Positions 38,898 through 48,599 are shown, counted from the stretch's first letter. The stretch is DNA of 64,000 nucleotides from Paenibacillus sp. GSMTC-2017 (GCF_016019935.1 NZ_JAECMT010000007.1:1-64000), one strand, 5' to 3'. Numbers and translations: made by a program. The notes: generated by a model from the sequence alone, not told the origin.

Positions 38898-39749
38898 TTA
38901 TTTTTTTACGGTTAGCTTTTGGGGATTGGTGGCATCAACATACGTATGAATGATGGAAACTTCCACACGACGATTTTTGGCTTTATTTTCTTTCGTGTTG
39001 TTTTCTGCTATTGGATGGTATTCTCCATATCCAATTGCACTGAAACGTTTAGGGTCAAGCTGTTTGTTCTCAAGCATGACGTCCATAAAGCGAACAGCGC
39101 GCATAGAGCTTAGATCCCAGTTGGAACGGAAAGCTCTATTATTGATCGGAGTATCATCAGTGTGACCAGCAACGATAATATTGTATTGTGGATATTGCTG
39201 GATCATCTTGCTTATCGCAGTAGCGAGTTCCTTCGAATCTTCTTTAACGACAGCTTGGGCTGGTGCGAACAAAGCGTTGTCACTAATGGTTATAAGCAAC
39301 TGAGACATATTCAGCTTTGTCTCTAGATCACTAGTGAGACCATTTTTATCAATGTATGTATCGATCTTTTTCTTTAAATCTTCAAGCTCTGCTTGCTCGT
39401 GTTTGATTAATTCCTGGAGAGCTGCGTCGGCATCGCTAACCTTCTCATTTTCTTTCTCGTTTTCTTGATCTTTCTGTTTTTCTTCCTCTTTGTCGTCTGC
39501 ATTGGAATCTGTCTTGTCAGGGTCTTGTCCTTGCTGCACAACTGAAGGAAGTTCTAATATACCACTGCCATTGTTGAGTGCCATACTGAATGCTTTCGAC
39601 ATATCCTCGAATTTCTTCACATCGACAGAATTCATAGCATACAAAACGATAAATAAAGCGAGCAAGAGAGTCAGCAAGTCAGCATAAGGAATTAGCCAAG
39701 ATTCGTCAACATGTTCTTCATGCTCTTCATGTCTACGCTTTTTGCTCAC
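38898..39749 (-). CDS. motB: Flagellar motor stator protein MotB
   Basis: 283 residues. The single membrane helix holds the proton-carrying Asp in LIPYADLLTLLLALFIVLYAM (about residue 24). A Lys/Glu-rich coiled segment (about 80-135) precedes the OmpA-like peptidoglycan-binding domain (NIIVAGHTDDTPINN, about 190-265). With MotA it forms the ion-driven stator. Its start lies 17 bases inside motA. The long charged insert between helix and OmpA domain is typical of the plug/linker. Confidence 0.95.
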   Translation of the reverse strand: MSKKRRHEEHEEHVDESWLIPYADLLTLLLALFIVLYAMNSVDVKKFEDMSKAFSMALNNGSGILELPSVVQQGQDPDKTDSNADDKEEEKQKDQENEKENEKVSDADAALQELIKHEQAELEDLKKKIDTYIDKNGLTSDLETKLNMSQLLITISDNALFAPAQAVVKEDSKELATAISKMIQQYPQYNIIVAGHTDDTPINNRAFRSNWDLSSMRAVRFMDVMLENKQLDPKRFSAIGYGEYHPIAENNTKENKAKNRRVEVSIIHTYVDATNPQKLTVKK

Positions 39750-40533
39750 CTTCGCCCTCCTCCTTCTCTTTCAGCTTCAGACGCTCTGTTGGCGTCAGGA
39801 AGACAGATAGTTTTTGGTTAATGGCAATTGTGGACACACCGGATTGAATCGAAAGTAGTCCCTCTAACATCATAAGACGAATTTGAATCTCTGCTTTGGA
39901 AATACGCTTCAATCGATTAGCCATTGGATGCCATAGTACATAACCTGTGAATATACCAAGCAAAGTAGCAATAAATGCACCTGCGATTGCATGGGCGAGT
40001 TTAGCCATATCACTCATATCAGCTAGAGCTGCAACCAGACCAACAACGGCACCAAGTACACCGAGAGTCGGTGCATATGTACCAGCTTGAGTGAAAATCA
40101 AGGCACCAGCTTTGTGGCGATCCTCAGTTGCTGCGATATCTTCTAGAAGGACGTCGCGAACGAGATCTTGGTCGTTTCCGTCTATAATCATGCGCATTCC
40201 ATTGCGCAAGAAGTTATCCTCGATTTCATCTACGCGTGCTTCAAGAGCAAGTAAACCCTCACGGCGAGTGATCGATGCCCATTCCATAAATTTAGAAATT
40301 AATTCTTCACGCGATGGCAGCTTTTGTTCAGAGAAGATGATTTTAAATAAAGCACCCACTTTTTTAAGCTCAGACATAGGAAACGCGATTAGAACAGCAG
40401 AAACCGTACCTACTATAATAATCATATAGGCAGCAGGATTGAGCAATGACGACAAATGAGCGCCTTTTAGTACCATCCCGCCAAGTACAGCGATTAGACT
40501 TAACACGATACCAATAATTGTTGAGTTCTTCAT
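39733..40533 (-). CDS. motA: Flagellar motor stator protein MotA
   Basis: About 266 residues with four membrane helices (about 5-22, 32-52, 150-170, 180-205). The cytoplasmic loop carries SKFMEWASITRREGLLALE and FLRNGMRMIIDGND, family hallmarks with torque-related charges. The Pro near the third helix (YAPTLGVLGAVVGLV) is conserved. Two adjacent ATGs exist; the second (40533) is better spaced from gacgggg. motA-motB overlap indicates one operon. I see no clear sigma-D promoter (TAAA ... GCCGATAA) upstream. Confidence 0.95.
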   Translation of the reverse strand: MKNSTIIGIVLSLIAVLGGMVLKGAHLSSLLNPAAYMIIIVGTVSAVLIAFPMSELKKVGALFKIIFSEQKLPSREELISKFMEWASITRREGLLALEARVDEIEDNFLRNGMRMIIDGNDQDLVRDVLLEDIAATEDRHKAGALIFTQAGTYAPTLGVLGAVVGLVAALADMSDMAKLAHAIAGAFIATLLGIFTGYVLWHPMANRLKRISKAEIQIRLMMLEGLLSIQSGVSTIAINQKLSVFLTPTERLKLKEKEEGEGEQKA

Positions 40534-40701
40534 CATACACCCCGTCCAGTATGTTTACGACATTTCGCGAAAGCGGACTGCACCATTTCAACCTGCGAAC
40601 AGCCGTTTACACATGTCTACTTCTATTTATATCGTCAAAAGGGTATTCTGAGATTATAGTAAACAACTAGTGATCAATAAATTTAAAAGGATGTGCGGAA
40701 A

Positions 40702-40995
40702 ATGGGAGTTCGTCATGCGCGTGAATATGAAGATATTTTGAAGGAATTGACATCTGCTGTAGGAGAAATAGAAGAAAGCTACACCTTTTTTGAGATGGAG
40801 CCGGAGGAGTGGGAAGTATTGCCGGTGGAAGATCGACATGAAGTAATGGAGGCACTCGCTGACGACGTCTTTTTTGGACTCGGTTCGAATCCAGTCATTG
40901 CAGTAGGCAAAGGAGTTCTTACTTATAATGACAAACATCATATTATTGAAGTGTCGCAAGGTGACAATGTTATTCAAATTGTTAGGTTGATATAG
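40702..40995 (+). CDS. Hypothetical protein, 97 aa
   Basis: I do not recognise a family. The ATG at 40702 has aaaagga 10 bases upstream; the GTG at 40693 lies too close to it. The protein is acidic and soluble: REYEDILKELTSAVGEIEESYTFFEMEPEEW is probably a helix, followed by strands (VIAVGKGVLTYNDKHHIIEVSQGDNVIQIVRLI). It is divergent from motAB with about 170 bases between. No enzymatic motif is visible. Confidence 0.7.
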   Translation: MGVRHAREYEDILKELTSAVGEIEESYTFFEMEPEEWEVLPVEDRHEVMEALADDVFFGLGSNPVIAVGKGVLTYNDKHHIIEVSQGDNVIQIVRLI

Positions 40996-41010
40996 ATTTT
41001 TGTACATATA

Positions 41011-41080
41011 CGGAGGCGATACGGGGTAAACATCTGACATTGAAAAAAATGTCGAATCTTTACATTATAAGTCGCCTCCG
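41011..41080 (+). promoter_or_regulatory. Nested hairpin with a Spo0A-box match before the EAL gene
   Basis: cggaggcga (41011-41019) pairs with tcgcctccg (41072-41080); inside, gacatt (41036-41041) pairs with aatgtc (41048-41053). TGTCGAA, a perfect Spo0A box, lies at 41050-41056. There is no T run, so it is not a standard terminator. It does not match the c-di-GMP-I or -II riboswitch consensus. Confidence 0.45.
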
Positions 41081-41143
41081 ATACAATGGAAGAAATATAA
41101 TGATAGATATTTTGACATATTAGGTTACGTTAGGGAGGGCGCT

Positions 41144-42379
41144 ATGACAGTCATTCATCCATCGAATTCGCTTCCGAATGCGCTTAATCTCAATGATGAA
41201 GTATTAGCGGCCTATTATCAGCCTATTATTGCGCTAGATACTAGACGGATAACAGGGTATGAAGTGCTTGGGAGAGCTGTTGGAAAAGAGTCTGTACGTA
41301 GTCTTGGACCGTTTTTCGGGGATGAGTCTATTCCTATGGAGGAACAACTGCAAGTCGATAGAATCATTCGAGAGCAGGCTATTGCAAGACTAGGACAAGA
41401 GAAATCGCCGCCCCTCCTTTTTTTGAACTTGAAGCCTAGTTGGATTTATCGGTTTGGACAACTGGGTGAGATGTATACGCTTACTTTACTGAAAAAATAT
41501 AATGTTGATCCTCGAAGGATTGTCATCGAGATAACAGAGGAAAGTTTCGATGGTTCGATAGATGTGCTTCTTGCTTTGGTTGAAAACTATCGTTCTTACG
41601 GCTGCCAAATTGCAATCGATGATGTCGGAAGCGGGTTCAGCAGCGCTGATCGGATCGCACAGATTCAACCGGATCTACTTAAAATTGATATGCATATGGT
41701 CAAACGGAGTGCTACTCACAATGGTTATTTCGGGGTGCTTCGATCGTTCTCTGAACTTGCAGAGCAGATCGGCGCTTCTCTTTTATTTGAAGGAGTAGAG
41801 ACGACAGAAGATCTGGAGCGCGCGATTCAGTCGGGGGCACGTTATGTTCAGGGGTTCCTATTTGCAAAAGCTGAACCGAATTTACGTGATCCATATGACT
41901 TCGCTTCTATTATTGATCAAGAATTAATGCGTCATCTTAAGCAATATGCTATGACAGAGAGATACTGGCATAACCGGGCAGAAGGCATGGCCGCCAAGCT
42001 GCAAAATATAGTGAATTCATCGGACTCCCCTAATGAATCCGATGTTTGGCTTAGGCAACTGCTTCCTGATTTGGATGAATCTTTTATGCGAATCTACATT
42101 TGTAATGAAGAAGGTATTCAAGTATCCTCGGACTATCGCAATGACGCTATAGAAGGTTGGACATCGGAGGAAGACTTCAAACAGCTCAATTGGAGTTGGC
42201 GTCCTTACTTTGTACCCAATTTAGTATTATTGAACGAACAACGGCGATCAATTGTATCAAGGGTATATACAGACCTCGATACGCGCGAATGGATACGAAC
42301 GATTTCGGTGCTAGTACGGAAAGGTTTTATATTATTTGCAGATATTAAGGACTCAGGTAAGCGCGCTAGGAATCGTTAA
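41144..42379 (+). CDS. EAL-domain c-di-GMP phosphodiesterase, YkuI-like
   Basis: 411 residues. The EAL domain spans about 20-255: signature E-V-L in GYEVLGR, metal/catalytic residues in LFLNLKPSW, IEITEES, IAIDDVGSGFSS, DLLKIDM and LFEGVET. All key acidic residues are present, so activity against cyclic di-GMP is likely. The C-terminal ~150 residues match the PAS-like YkuI_C domain; B. subtilis YkuI is 407 residues with the same layout. No membrane segments. Lowering c-di-GMP would favour motility, fitting the nearby motAB. ATG after agggagggc. Confidence 0.9.
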   Translation: MTVIHPSNSLPNALNLNDEVLAAYYQPIIALDTRRITGYEVLGRAVGKESVRSLGPFFGDESIPMEEQLQVDRIIREQAIARLGQEKSPPLLFLNLKPSWIYRFGQLGEMYTLTLLKKYNVDPRRIVIEITEESFDGSIDVLLALVENYRSYGCQIAIDDVGSGFSSADRIAQIQPDLLKIDMHMVKRSATHNGYFGVLRSFSELAEQIGASLLFEGVETTEDLERAIQSGARYVQGFLFAKAEPNLRDPYDFASIIDQELMRHLKQYAMTERYWHNRAEGMAAKLQNIVNSSDSPNESDVWLRQLLPDLDESFMRIYICNEEGIQVSSDYRNDAIEGWTSEEDFKQLNWSWRPYFVPNLVLLNEQRRSIVSRVYTDLDTREWIRTISVLVRKGFILFADIKDSGKRARNR

Positions 42380-42395
42380 TCGTAACGATACAAAG

Positions 42396-42866
42396 TTAAG
42401 TACTTGGATTGTAGCACATGCAATGGCATTCTTTCATACCATTTGGAGTAGGTCGCATATACGTGTCCGTAATGTGAAAGCCGGCTTTCACATATGTTCG
42501 AATTGCTCGTAAATTCCAGGATAGTACCTCCAAATCAATCTCCTGGTCAGGCGTACGGCGAAGCGCTTCCGCAGTAATTAATGCTACAACGGACATACCA
42601 AGACCATGACCACATAGATCAGGTCGAAGACCTAATCCGAGTCTTGTTACATTAGACATAGGGAAAAATTGAACGAAGCCAATTAGATGTCCTTGGATGT
42701 CTAAGATAGCCGAATATTGTTCCTTACGAAGGACGGGATCGCCAAATTCGATTTCGTCCTTTTTCAATTGCTTCCAAGTTGGCCAGTTATATATATCGTA
42801 TGGAGGATTGTAGGACCAATTGCATATTTCTATAGCGTGTTCAAGTGCCAAAGGGTGAATAGTCAT
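42396..42866 (-). CDS. GNAT-family N-acetyltransferase
   Basis: About 156 residues if started at the ATG at 42866 (MTIHPLALEHAIEICNWSY), where relatives begin. ATGs at 42914 and 42974 extend the frame but their peptides look unrelated; none has a good ribosome site. The acetyl-CoA motif is LGLGLRPDLCGHGLGMSVVALI (about residues 75-96), then NLRAIRTYVKAGF. The substrate is unknown. It is divergent from the MFS transporter gene with a shared short promoter region. Confidence 0.82.
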   Translation of the reverse strand: MTIHPLALEHAIEICNWSYNPPYDIYNWPTWKQLKKDEIEFGDPVLRKEQYSAILDIQGHLIGFVQFFPMSNVTRLGLGLRPDLCGHGLGMSVVALITAEALRRTPDQEIDLEVLSWNLRAIRTYVKAGFHITDTYMRPTPNGMKECHCMCYNPST

Positions 42867-42972
42867 GTTCGCGCCAATTGAATTATAATTGGAAGAGTTG
42901 TTTGTGTTTTTCATGAATACAGTATAACAGATAGACGTTAATCGGACGTACATGTAAGGGGAATGTGTAAAC

Positions 42973-44229
42973 ATGAAGCGACTGCTATGGATCGGCTGCT
43001 TGTCTTATTTGGTCATCGGTCTTGCACATGTTATTGGCGGTTCTGTTCTAGAACAGCTTATCGAACATTATGGTGTGACCTACAAGGATGGCGGACAGTG
43101 GATAATGAATCAATTTCTTGGTTTTTTGGTAGGTGTGCTTTTTGCTCCAGCACTATCCTCTAGAATCGGGAAGCGAGGGGCTGTTCTCGCAGCAATGGGC
43201 TTGCTGGCATTGAGCCAGGCAGCTTATAGCCTATTATTGCCCTGGGGTTGGATGCTTGCATTTGCCCCTATTGCGGGTGTTGGATTTGGTATGACCGAAG
43301 CGATAGTTGGAGCAATGATTATTGACCTAATGAAAGGTAAAGCTTCCGCAATGAGCAAATTGGAGACGTTTTTCGGATTAGGCGCACTAATCATCCCAAT
43401 TACTACAGCGTATTTAATCGGTCAACATATTTGGCAGCTTTCATTTCCTATATTAGCAGCGATGTCGGGTATAGCTTTTGTGATGTGGTTAACCATTTCA
43501 TTTGGGAACTTAGATGAGCAGATAGGATTGCCTCCCAATGACGGTCGTATTGGAAATGAAAGAAATGGAGCCGAGAGGAATACCCTTGTACCGGGTATAA
43601 GCGAAAATATTACGACAAACAAGGGGAGCTTGATTGGTTATCCGAACAAATCTGTTCCATTCCTTGCGCTATGTGCACTATTTTTTATGATGTATGTTGG
43701 GATGGAAATGAGTTTCTCCAATTACTTACCTTCTATATTAATTACACGTACTGGTATGTCTGAATCTGGTGCTACTGCTGCGCTAAGTATTTTTTGGGGG
43801 GCAGTTGTAGTGGGTCGCTTATTTGCAGGTATTCTTGCGGAAAAGCTTGGCTACGCGAAGTATTTGCTACTAACAACAATTGGAGCTGTACTTGTATTTG
43901 GGTTACTGGTTGTTATAGAGGAGCAGGGGTGGATGCTGGTATTAATCGCAAGTAGTGGACTTTGCTTCTCAGGAATATTCGGTATCGCCTTAGTATATGC
44001 GAATGGACTACTGCCTGGAATGACAGAACGAACTACAAGTCTGCTTGTTGCGTTCGGTGGAATAGGTGGAGCATTATTCCCAAGAATAACAGGTTGGATG
44101 ATGGATCGGTATCACGTACAATCAACGTTATGGTATATCGGAGTATTGGTCACCTGTATGCTACTTATTTTGATTATGATGCTATTACTTGGGAAAGCAC
44201 AATCAAGAAGATCATTGTTACAAGAATAA
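42973..44229 (+). CDS. MFS transporter
   Basis: 418 residues with about 12 membrane helices in two six-helix halves, separated by a hydrophilic loop (about residues 190-225, NDGRIGNERNGAERN). The segment SRIGKRGAVLAAMG resembles the family's loop 2-3 motif, and its counterpart AGILAEKLGYAKYLLLT lies in the second half. Relatives are sugar or drug transporters (FucP/YfmO-like), but the substrate cannot be told. ATG after aagggga at 42957. Monocistronic. Confidence 0.85.
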   Translation: MKRLLWIGCLSYLVIGLAHVIGGSVLEQLIEHYGVTYKDGGQWIMNQFLGFLVGVLFAPALSSRIGKRGAVLAAMGLLALSQAAYSLLLPWGWMLAFAPIAGVGFGMTEAIVGAMIIDLMKGKASAMSKLETFFGLGALIIPITTAYLIGQHIWQLSFPILAAMSGIAFVMWLTISFGNLDEQIGLPPNDGRIGNERNGAERNTLVPGISENITTNKGSLIGYPNKSVPFLALCALFFMMYVGMEMSFSNYLPSILITRTGMSESGATAALSIFWGAVVVGRLFAGILAEKLGYAKYLLLTTIGAVLVFGLLVVIEEQGWMLVLIASSGLCFSGIFGIALVYANGLLPGMTERTTSLLVAFGGIGGALFPRITGWMMDRYHVQSTLWYIGVLVTCMLLILIMMLLLGKAQSRRSLLQE

Positions 44230-44268
44230 GAGAATTGAGTACGGTTAGCCGGTAGATGCCTGTACAAA

Positions 44269-44313
44269 AAAGAGGTTGCTTCAAGTAGAAATACTTCGAA
44301 GCAACCTCTTTAT
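44269..44313. terminator. Bidirectional terminator
   Basis: A 16-bp stem agaggttgcttcaagta / tacttcgaagcaacctct with one mismatch, with flanking A and T runs, between convergent genes. Confidence 0.88.
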
Positions 44314-44330
44314 TTGGATGATGGTTAAGA

Positions 44331-44816
44331 CTATTCAGCAGCCACAGTATATTGAGCTAGTGCAGTTTCATCCATTACGCGACGCGCAGTGATGAAACGA
44401 GATTTGTAATAAGAAGAATCAATTTCATCGATTGTTACGCCGATACGAGTGGAAGTATGAGCAAATTTGCCCTCTCCAACATAAATACCAACGTGGGAGA
44501 TGCCGCCGTTTACTTTGCCGCTAGTGTCAAAGAATACGAGATCACCTGGCTGAAGATCAGCTTTAGCAACTTTTGTTCCTTGAGTAGCTTGGTCGACAGA
44601 TCTGCGGGACAATTCGATGCCCATCTTGTTAAAGACGTAGCTTGTAAAGCCTGAGCAATCAAAGCCTTTAGTCGTTGTGCCACCATAAACATAGTTCGTA
44701 CCAATTACATCATCGATATAGCTGTCCATCTTGGATGTGCTCGCGAATGCGCTTCCAGCTTGGAACGCTAGGAGAAGCACAAGCCCGAATAAAATCGTGC
44801 TAACTTTCTTTTTCAA
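44331..44816 (-). CDS. NlpC/P60-family cell-wall endopeptidase
   Basis: 161 residues with a signal peptide (about 1-25) and one NlpC/P60 domain. The catalytic Cys is in GFDCSGFTSYVF (about residue 54), His in GGISHVGIYVGEGKFAH (about 106), and a third polar residue follows. These enzymes cleave D-Glu-mDAP bonds in peptidoglycan. There are no SH3 or LysM domains, so targeting is unclear. The gene is governed by a c-di-AMP riboswitch, a known arrangement for wall hydrolases. Confidence 0.93.
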   Translation of the reverse strand: MKKKVSTILFGLVLLLAFQAGSAFASTSKMDSYIDDVIGTNYVYGGTTTKGFDCSGFTSYVFNKMGIELSRRSVDQATQGTKVAKADLQPGDLVFFDTSGKVNGGISHVGIYVGEGKFAHTSTRIGVTIDEIDSSYYKSRFITARRVMDETALAQYTVAAE

Positions 44817-44833
44817 TTGGTGAAACTCCTTCC

Positions 44834-44962
44834 AGTGCCGACGAGGTTAGCTGAGGGGTTCGGTTGAAGGTTCCCTATGATTTCTTTGGCGCTGGTCTAG
44901 CCAAACGTCGAAATCAATTCACCCAAAGTGGTTCCCCCGTTTCCCGATTGGGAATTAGGCAT
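44834..44962 (-). promoter_or_regulatory. ydaO-yuaA (cyclic di-AMP) riboswitch
   Basis: On the minus strand the leader contains the class hallmarks in order: ttcccaatcgggaa hairpin, cgggggaaccac, ttgggtgaatt, tagggaacctt, cgaacccctcagctaacctcg and ggcac, ending 18 bases before the ATG with its ggaagga site. Riboswitches of this class bind c-di-AMP and turn off wall-hydrolase and potassium/osmolyte genes. The limits are approximate. Confidence 0.9.
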
Positions 44963-45202
44963 ATCATATTGTGGTTTCGTTATTGACTATAATAAATGGA
45001 AAATGTTGCTCCGTGTTAAATGTGAGAAGATTTTAATAATGTACATTGCAACTTTTTTAGAAAAGGTATTTTTAAAAAAACAGGGTAAATAAACGAATAT
45101 CCACATTTTATAAAGTCAGGTGTCCCCTTTCTAAGTGTAATTTCATCGATTATTGTGTATTATATAGGGATAAATATTTTCTCGTGGGAAAGGTTGGTCG
45201 CG

Positions 45203-46876
45203 ATGGAGAACGCAACAGAAAACAAGGCATCATCCTCAAACTTTATTAAAAATATAGTCATAGAAGATTTGAAGAGCGGCCGTACGCAGGATATCATTAC
45301 GAGGTTTCCACCGGAGCCAAATGGATATTTGCACATTGGTCATGCCAAATCAATTTGTCTAAACTTCGAGCTGGCGAAGGAGTTTAACGGAAAAACAAAT
45401 CTACGTTTCGATGATACGAATCCTGCGAAGGAAGATACAGAATACGTGGATGCTATTCAAGAAGACATTCGCTGGCTTGGTTTTGAATGGGACTCACTAC
45501 ATTTCGCTTCCGATTATTTCGAAGAGCTTTACGACCGTGCCGTTCTTTTGATCAAAAAAGGCAAAGCTTACGTATGTGATTTGAACGCAGAGCAAACGAG
45601 AGAGATGAGAGGAACGCTCACACAGCCGGGTAAAGAAAGTCCATTCCGCAGTCGTAGCGTTGAAGAGAATCTTGATCTATTTGCACGTATGCGTGCTGGG
45701 GAGTTTAAAGATGGAGAACGTGTACTACGTGCGAAGATTGATATGGCATCGCCTAATATTACACTTCGTGACCCTATTCTCTATCGAATCTCGCATACGC
45801 ATCATCATCGCACAGGTGATGACTGGTGTATCTATCCAATGTACGATTATGCACATCCGATCAGTGATGCAATAGAAGGTATTTCGCACTCTATCTGTAC
45901 ACTTGAGTTTGAAGATCATCGTCCTCTCTATGACTGGGCAATAGCAGAGTGTGAGATGGCTGCTGTACCTCGTCAATATGAATTTGCTCGTCTTAATGTG
46001 ACGAATACAATAATGAGTAAACGCTACTTGAAGCAACTGGTTGATGAAGGTGTCGTTGATGGCTGGGACGATCCTCGTATGCCAACGATTAGTGGTATGC
46101 GCCGCCGCGGTTACACTGCAGAAGCAATCCGTACATTCTGCCGTGAAATTGGCGTATCTAAGAGCAACAGTCTAGTTGATGAACGTAATTTGGAACATTT
46201 TATCCGCGAAGATTTGAAGATGAAGGCACTTCGTACGATGGCTGTGCTACGTCCGCTTAAAGTGGTCATTACGAACTATCCTGAGGGACAAACTGAACTG
46301 TTAGACGCGGAAAACAACGCTGAAAATGAAGAGATGGGTATGCGTCAAATCCCGTTTTCACGTGAAATTTACATTGAAAGCGACGACTTTATGGAAAACC
46401 CGCCGAACAAATATTTCAGATTGTTCCCTGGTAACGAAGTGCGTTTGAAACATGCGTATTTCATTACGTGCCAAGAAGTAATCAAGGATGAGAACGGTGA
46501 AGTTATCGAGCTTCATTGTACGTACGATCCTAAGACGAAAAGCGGTAGCGGATTTAATGAGCGCAAAGTAAAAGGAACCATCCATTGGGTTGAGGCATCG
46601 CAAGCCATTGCAGCTGATTTCCGATTATTCGAGCCGCTAATACTTGATGAATCGAAAGAAGAAGATACATCCTTCATGGAACGTATTAATCCTGCTTCAA
46701 TGCAAATAGAAAAAGGATTCGTTGAGCCTAATATGAATGATGCTACAGGTGGAGATAAGTTTCAATTTTTCCGTCATGGTTACTTCAATGTTGATCCTAA
46801 GGACTCTACGGGAGAGAAGCTTGTATTTAATCGTATCGTTTCTCTTAAGAGTTCCTTTGACCCTTCCAAAGCTTAA
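45203..46876 (+). CDS. glnS: Glutaminyl-tRNA synthetase
   Basis: 557 residues. Class I motifs: HIGH in [15 protein letters not shown] and KMSKS-like NTIMSKRYL. The C-terminal anticodon-binding beta barrels are complete (ends [16 protein letters not shown]). [12 protein letters not shown] and [12 protein letters not shown] are GlnRS-specific. It charges tRNA-Gln directly. Most Bacillota lack this enzyme and use GatCAB, so this is probably an old transfer. ATG at 45203 with gggaaagg upstream; a longer in-frame start at 45155 lacks a binding site. Confidence 0.95.
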   Translation: MENATENKASSSNFIKNIVIEDLKSGRTQDIITRFPPEPNGYLHIGHAKSICLNFELAKEFNGKTNLRFDDTNPAKEDTEYVDAIQEDIRWLGFEWDSLHFASDYFEELYDRAVLLIKKGKAYVCDLNAEQTREMRGTLTQPGKESPFRSRSVEENLDLFARMRAGEFKDGERVLRAKIDMASPNITLRDPILYRISHTHHHRTGDDWCIYPMYDYAHPISDAIEGISHSICTLEFEDHRPLYDWAIAECEMAAVPRQYEFARLNVTNTIMSKRYLKQLVDEGVVDGWDDPRMPTISGMRRRGYTAEAIRTFCREIGVSKSNSLVDERNLEHFIREDLKMKALRTMAVLRPLKVVITNYPEGQTELLDAENNAENEEMGMRQIPFSREIYIESDDFMENPPNKYFRLFPGNEVRLKHAYFITCQEVIKDENGEVIELHCTYDPKTKSGSGFNERKVKGTIHWVEASQAIAADFRLFEPLILDESKEEDTSFMERINPASMQIEKGFVEPNMNDATGGDKFQFFRHGYFNVDPKDSTGEKLVFNRIVSLKSSFDPSKA

Positions 46877-46885
46877 GTAAAGAGC

Positions 46886-46937
46886 TTCGGCAGCAGCCTG
46901 TCAAGCTTCCAGCTTGGCGGGCTGCTCTTTTTGTTAG
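46886..46937 (+). terminator. Terminator after glnS
   Basis: Stem agcagcc-gtcaagc / gcttggc-ggctgct followed by ctttttg. Confidence 0.82.
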
Positions 46938-46957
46938 GTGAGGAGAAGTGTTAGCTA

Positions 46958-48088
46958 ATGAAGGACAAGGGGCTTAGGACATTCCATAGCTTAATCATTG
47001 CTGGAGGCTTAAGTAGCCGAATGGGACGAGATAAAGCGTTGCTCCCTATTGATGGGGAGCTACTGCTTGCACGCCTTGCTAAGCGGCTTCTCGGACTATC
47101 CTTATCCGTTACAATTGCGGCGGGTACAGAGGAAAAATCCGAGCTATATCGGGATCAATTAGGTACACTTTCGAAACAGTTGCATTTTGTTGTCGACGCG
47201 TTCCCGGGATGCGGGCCTTTAGCTGGATTACATGCAGGCATGTCTATCATACCCGAAGGTCATATGTTTGTTATTGCTTGCGATATGCCTGATGTTAGTG
47301 AGGAGCTGTTAGGACGGCTTTATGCGGAGCGGGATAGCGGAGCGGATGTGATCCATTTAGCTGGCCAACCATTTCATGCGTTCTACCATACACGTGTAGT
47401 GGGCCTCGTTCAATCGGCACTTGATCGCGAACATTATAGGGTTATGTCTTTACTTGATAAACTGAACACGAAGAGTTTGGTACTAAGTCAGATGGAGTCT
47501 GACCAACTATTGCTGAACTTAAATACACCTGATGATTACAGCCAGTATATAGCGAGTAAACGGAGAGATGCGATAATGAAGGAACAGTCATTTGACATAG
47601 TAGATGCTTCGCCAATCCATCTAGAACATATCGTTTCAATCTATAACTCTACTATAGCAAGCCGCATGGTAACTGCAGATTTAGAGCCAATAACCGTAGA
47701 AAGCAGACGTGCATGGTTCGATGCTCATTCTCCTGAGAGACATCCTATATGGGTTGTTCTTATGGATAATGGCGAAGTTGGCGCATGGCTCAGCTTTCAA
47801 TCGTTCTATGGTAGGCCAGCTTATCAAGCAACTGCTGAAATTAGTATCTATATTGCGGAAAAGTATCGTTCGCAAGGTCTTGGTTCCTTGTTGATCGAGA
47901 AAGCCATCGCAGAGTCTCCACGACTTGGATTAACGACATTGCTTGGTTTCGTATTTGGACATAACGAGCCGAGTCTAGCGTTACTCCGCAAGTTTGGATT
48001 CGAACAATGGGCTCTCCTTCCGAAAGTAGCAGTGCTTGATGGGATTGAACGTGATCTTGTTATATCAGGCAGACGTGTAGGAGAATAG
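46958..48088 (+). CDS. MobA-like nucleotidyltransferase fused to a GNAT acetyltransferase
   Basis: 376 residues in one uninterrupted frame. Residues 1-195 are a MobA-type nucleotidyltransferase: [19 protein letters not shown] (about 12-30), [14 protein letters not shown] and VIACDMPDV. MobA attaches GMP to molybdopterin. Residues about 207-376 are a phosphinothricin-acetyltransferase-like GNAT ([23 protein letters not shown]). An internal ATG at 47577, 11 bases after ggagag, begins exactly the second domain, so a separate acetyltransferase might also be made. No molybdopterin synthesis genes are in the window. ATG start, weak upstream site gtgaggagaag. Confidence 0.85.
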   Translation: MKDKGLRTFHSLIIAGGLSSRMGRDKALLPIDGELLLARLAKRLLGLSLSVTIAAGTEEKSELYRDQLGTLSKQLHFVVDAFPGCGPLAGLHAGMSIIPEGHMFVIACDMPDVSEELLGRLYAERDSGADVIHLAGQPFHAFYHTRVVGLVQSALDREHYRVMSLLDKLNTKSLVLSQMESDQLLLNLNTPDDYSQYIASKRRDAIMKEQSFDIVDASPIHLEHIVSIYNSTIASRMVTADLEPITVESRRAWFDAHSPERHPIWVVLMDNGEVGAWLSFQSFYGRPAYQATAEISIYIAEKYRSQGLGSLLIEKAIAESPRLGLTTLLGFVFGHNEPSLALLRKFGFEQWALLPKVAVLDGIERDLVISGRRVGE

Positions 48089-48140
48089 AAGAGTAGGCTG
48101 CTAGATTAGGTGGTCAGAATGAGAGGTGATAGAGGCTAAC

Positions 48141-48599
48141 ATGTTTAAAAAAGCGTATAGCAACAACTTAGGATTTAATATAATCGTTTCAATATTAGCC
48201 ATACTGTACGCAATGATTATGCTTAACCTCTTATTTCTTCGAGATCGCTACTATTTGGACAGTTATGCTTATAATTTTGTTCCGTTTGATACGATTTGGC
48301 GATATATCGAGCATCGTGATCATTTTAATTTTGATATTTGGTTCAAAAATTTATTCGGTAACTTGATCTTATTTATTCCGATAGGCATGTTTCTACCGTT
48401 GCTCAATAGGAAGTATAAACGGACTTTCTCTTTAATTGCTGCATGCATTGTTCTAATTGGCTTAGTAGAAGTAGCACAAATGCTACTTAGAGTAGGTAGT
48501 TTCGATATTGACGATATTATTCTAAATACGGCTGGCGCATGGTTAGGTCTTCTGCTAACTAAGCGATTTATGAAGAGGAGACGATTGAGCAATGAGTAA
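48141..48599 (+). CDS. VanZ-like membrane protein
   Basis: About 152 residues with four hydrophobic segments (about 10-30, 78-98, 104-120, 130-148). The pattern LFGNLILFIPIGMFLPLL and DIDDIILNTAGAWLGLLL is diagnostic of the VanZ family, first seen with vancomycin/teicoplanin resistance; most members have no proven function. The ATG at 48141 follows gatagagg; a GTG at 48126 is possible. The last 8 bases overlap hisC. Confidence 0.88.
   Translation: MFKKAYSNNLGFNIIVSILAILYAMIMLNLLFLRDRYYLDSYAYNFVPFDTIWRYIEHRDHFNFDIWFKNLFGNLILFIPIGMFLPLLNRKYKRTFSLIAACIVLIGLVEVAQMLLRVGSFDIDDIILNTAGAWLGLLLTKRFMKRRRLSNE

Noticed and set aside
40537..40690. Sigma-D promoter for motAB
   Set aside because: taaa is present near 40608 on the minus strand but no GCCGATAA-like -10 follows at the right spacing.
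41011..41080. c-di-GMP riboswitch
   Set aside because: The structure lacks the conserved GEMM core sequences; only nested hairpins are present.
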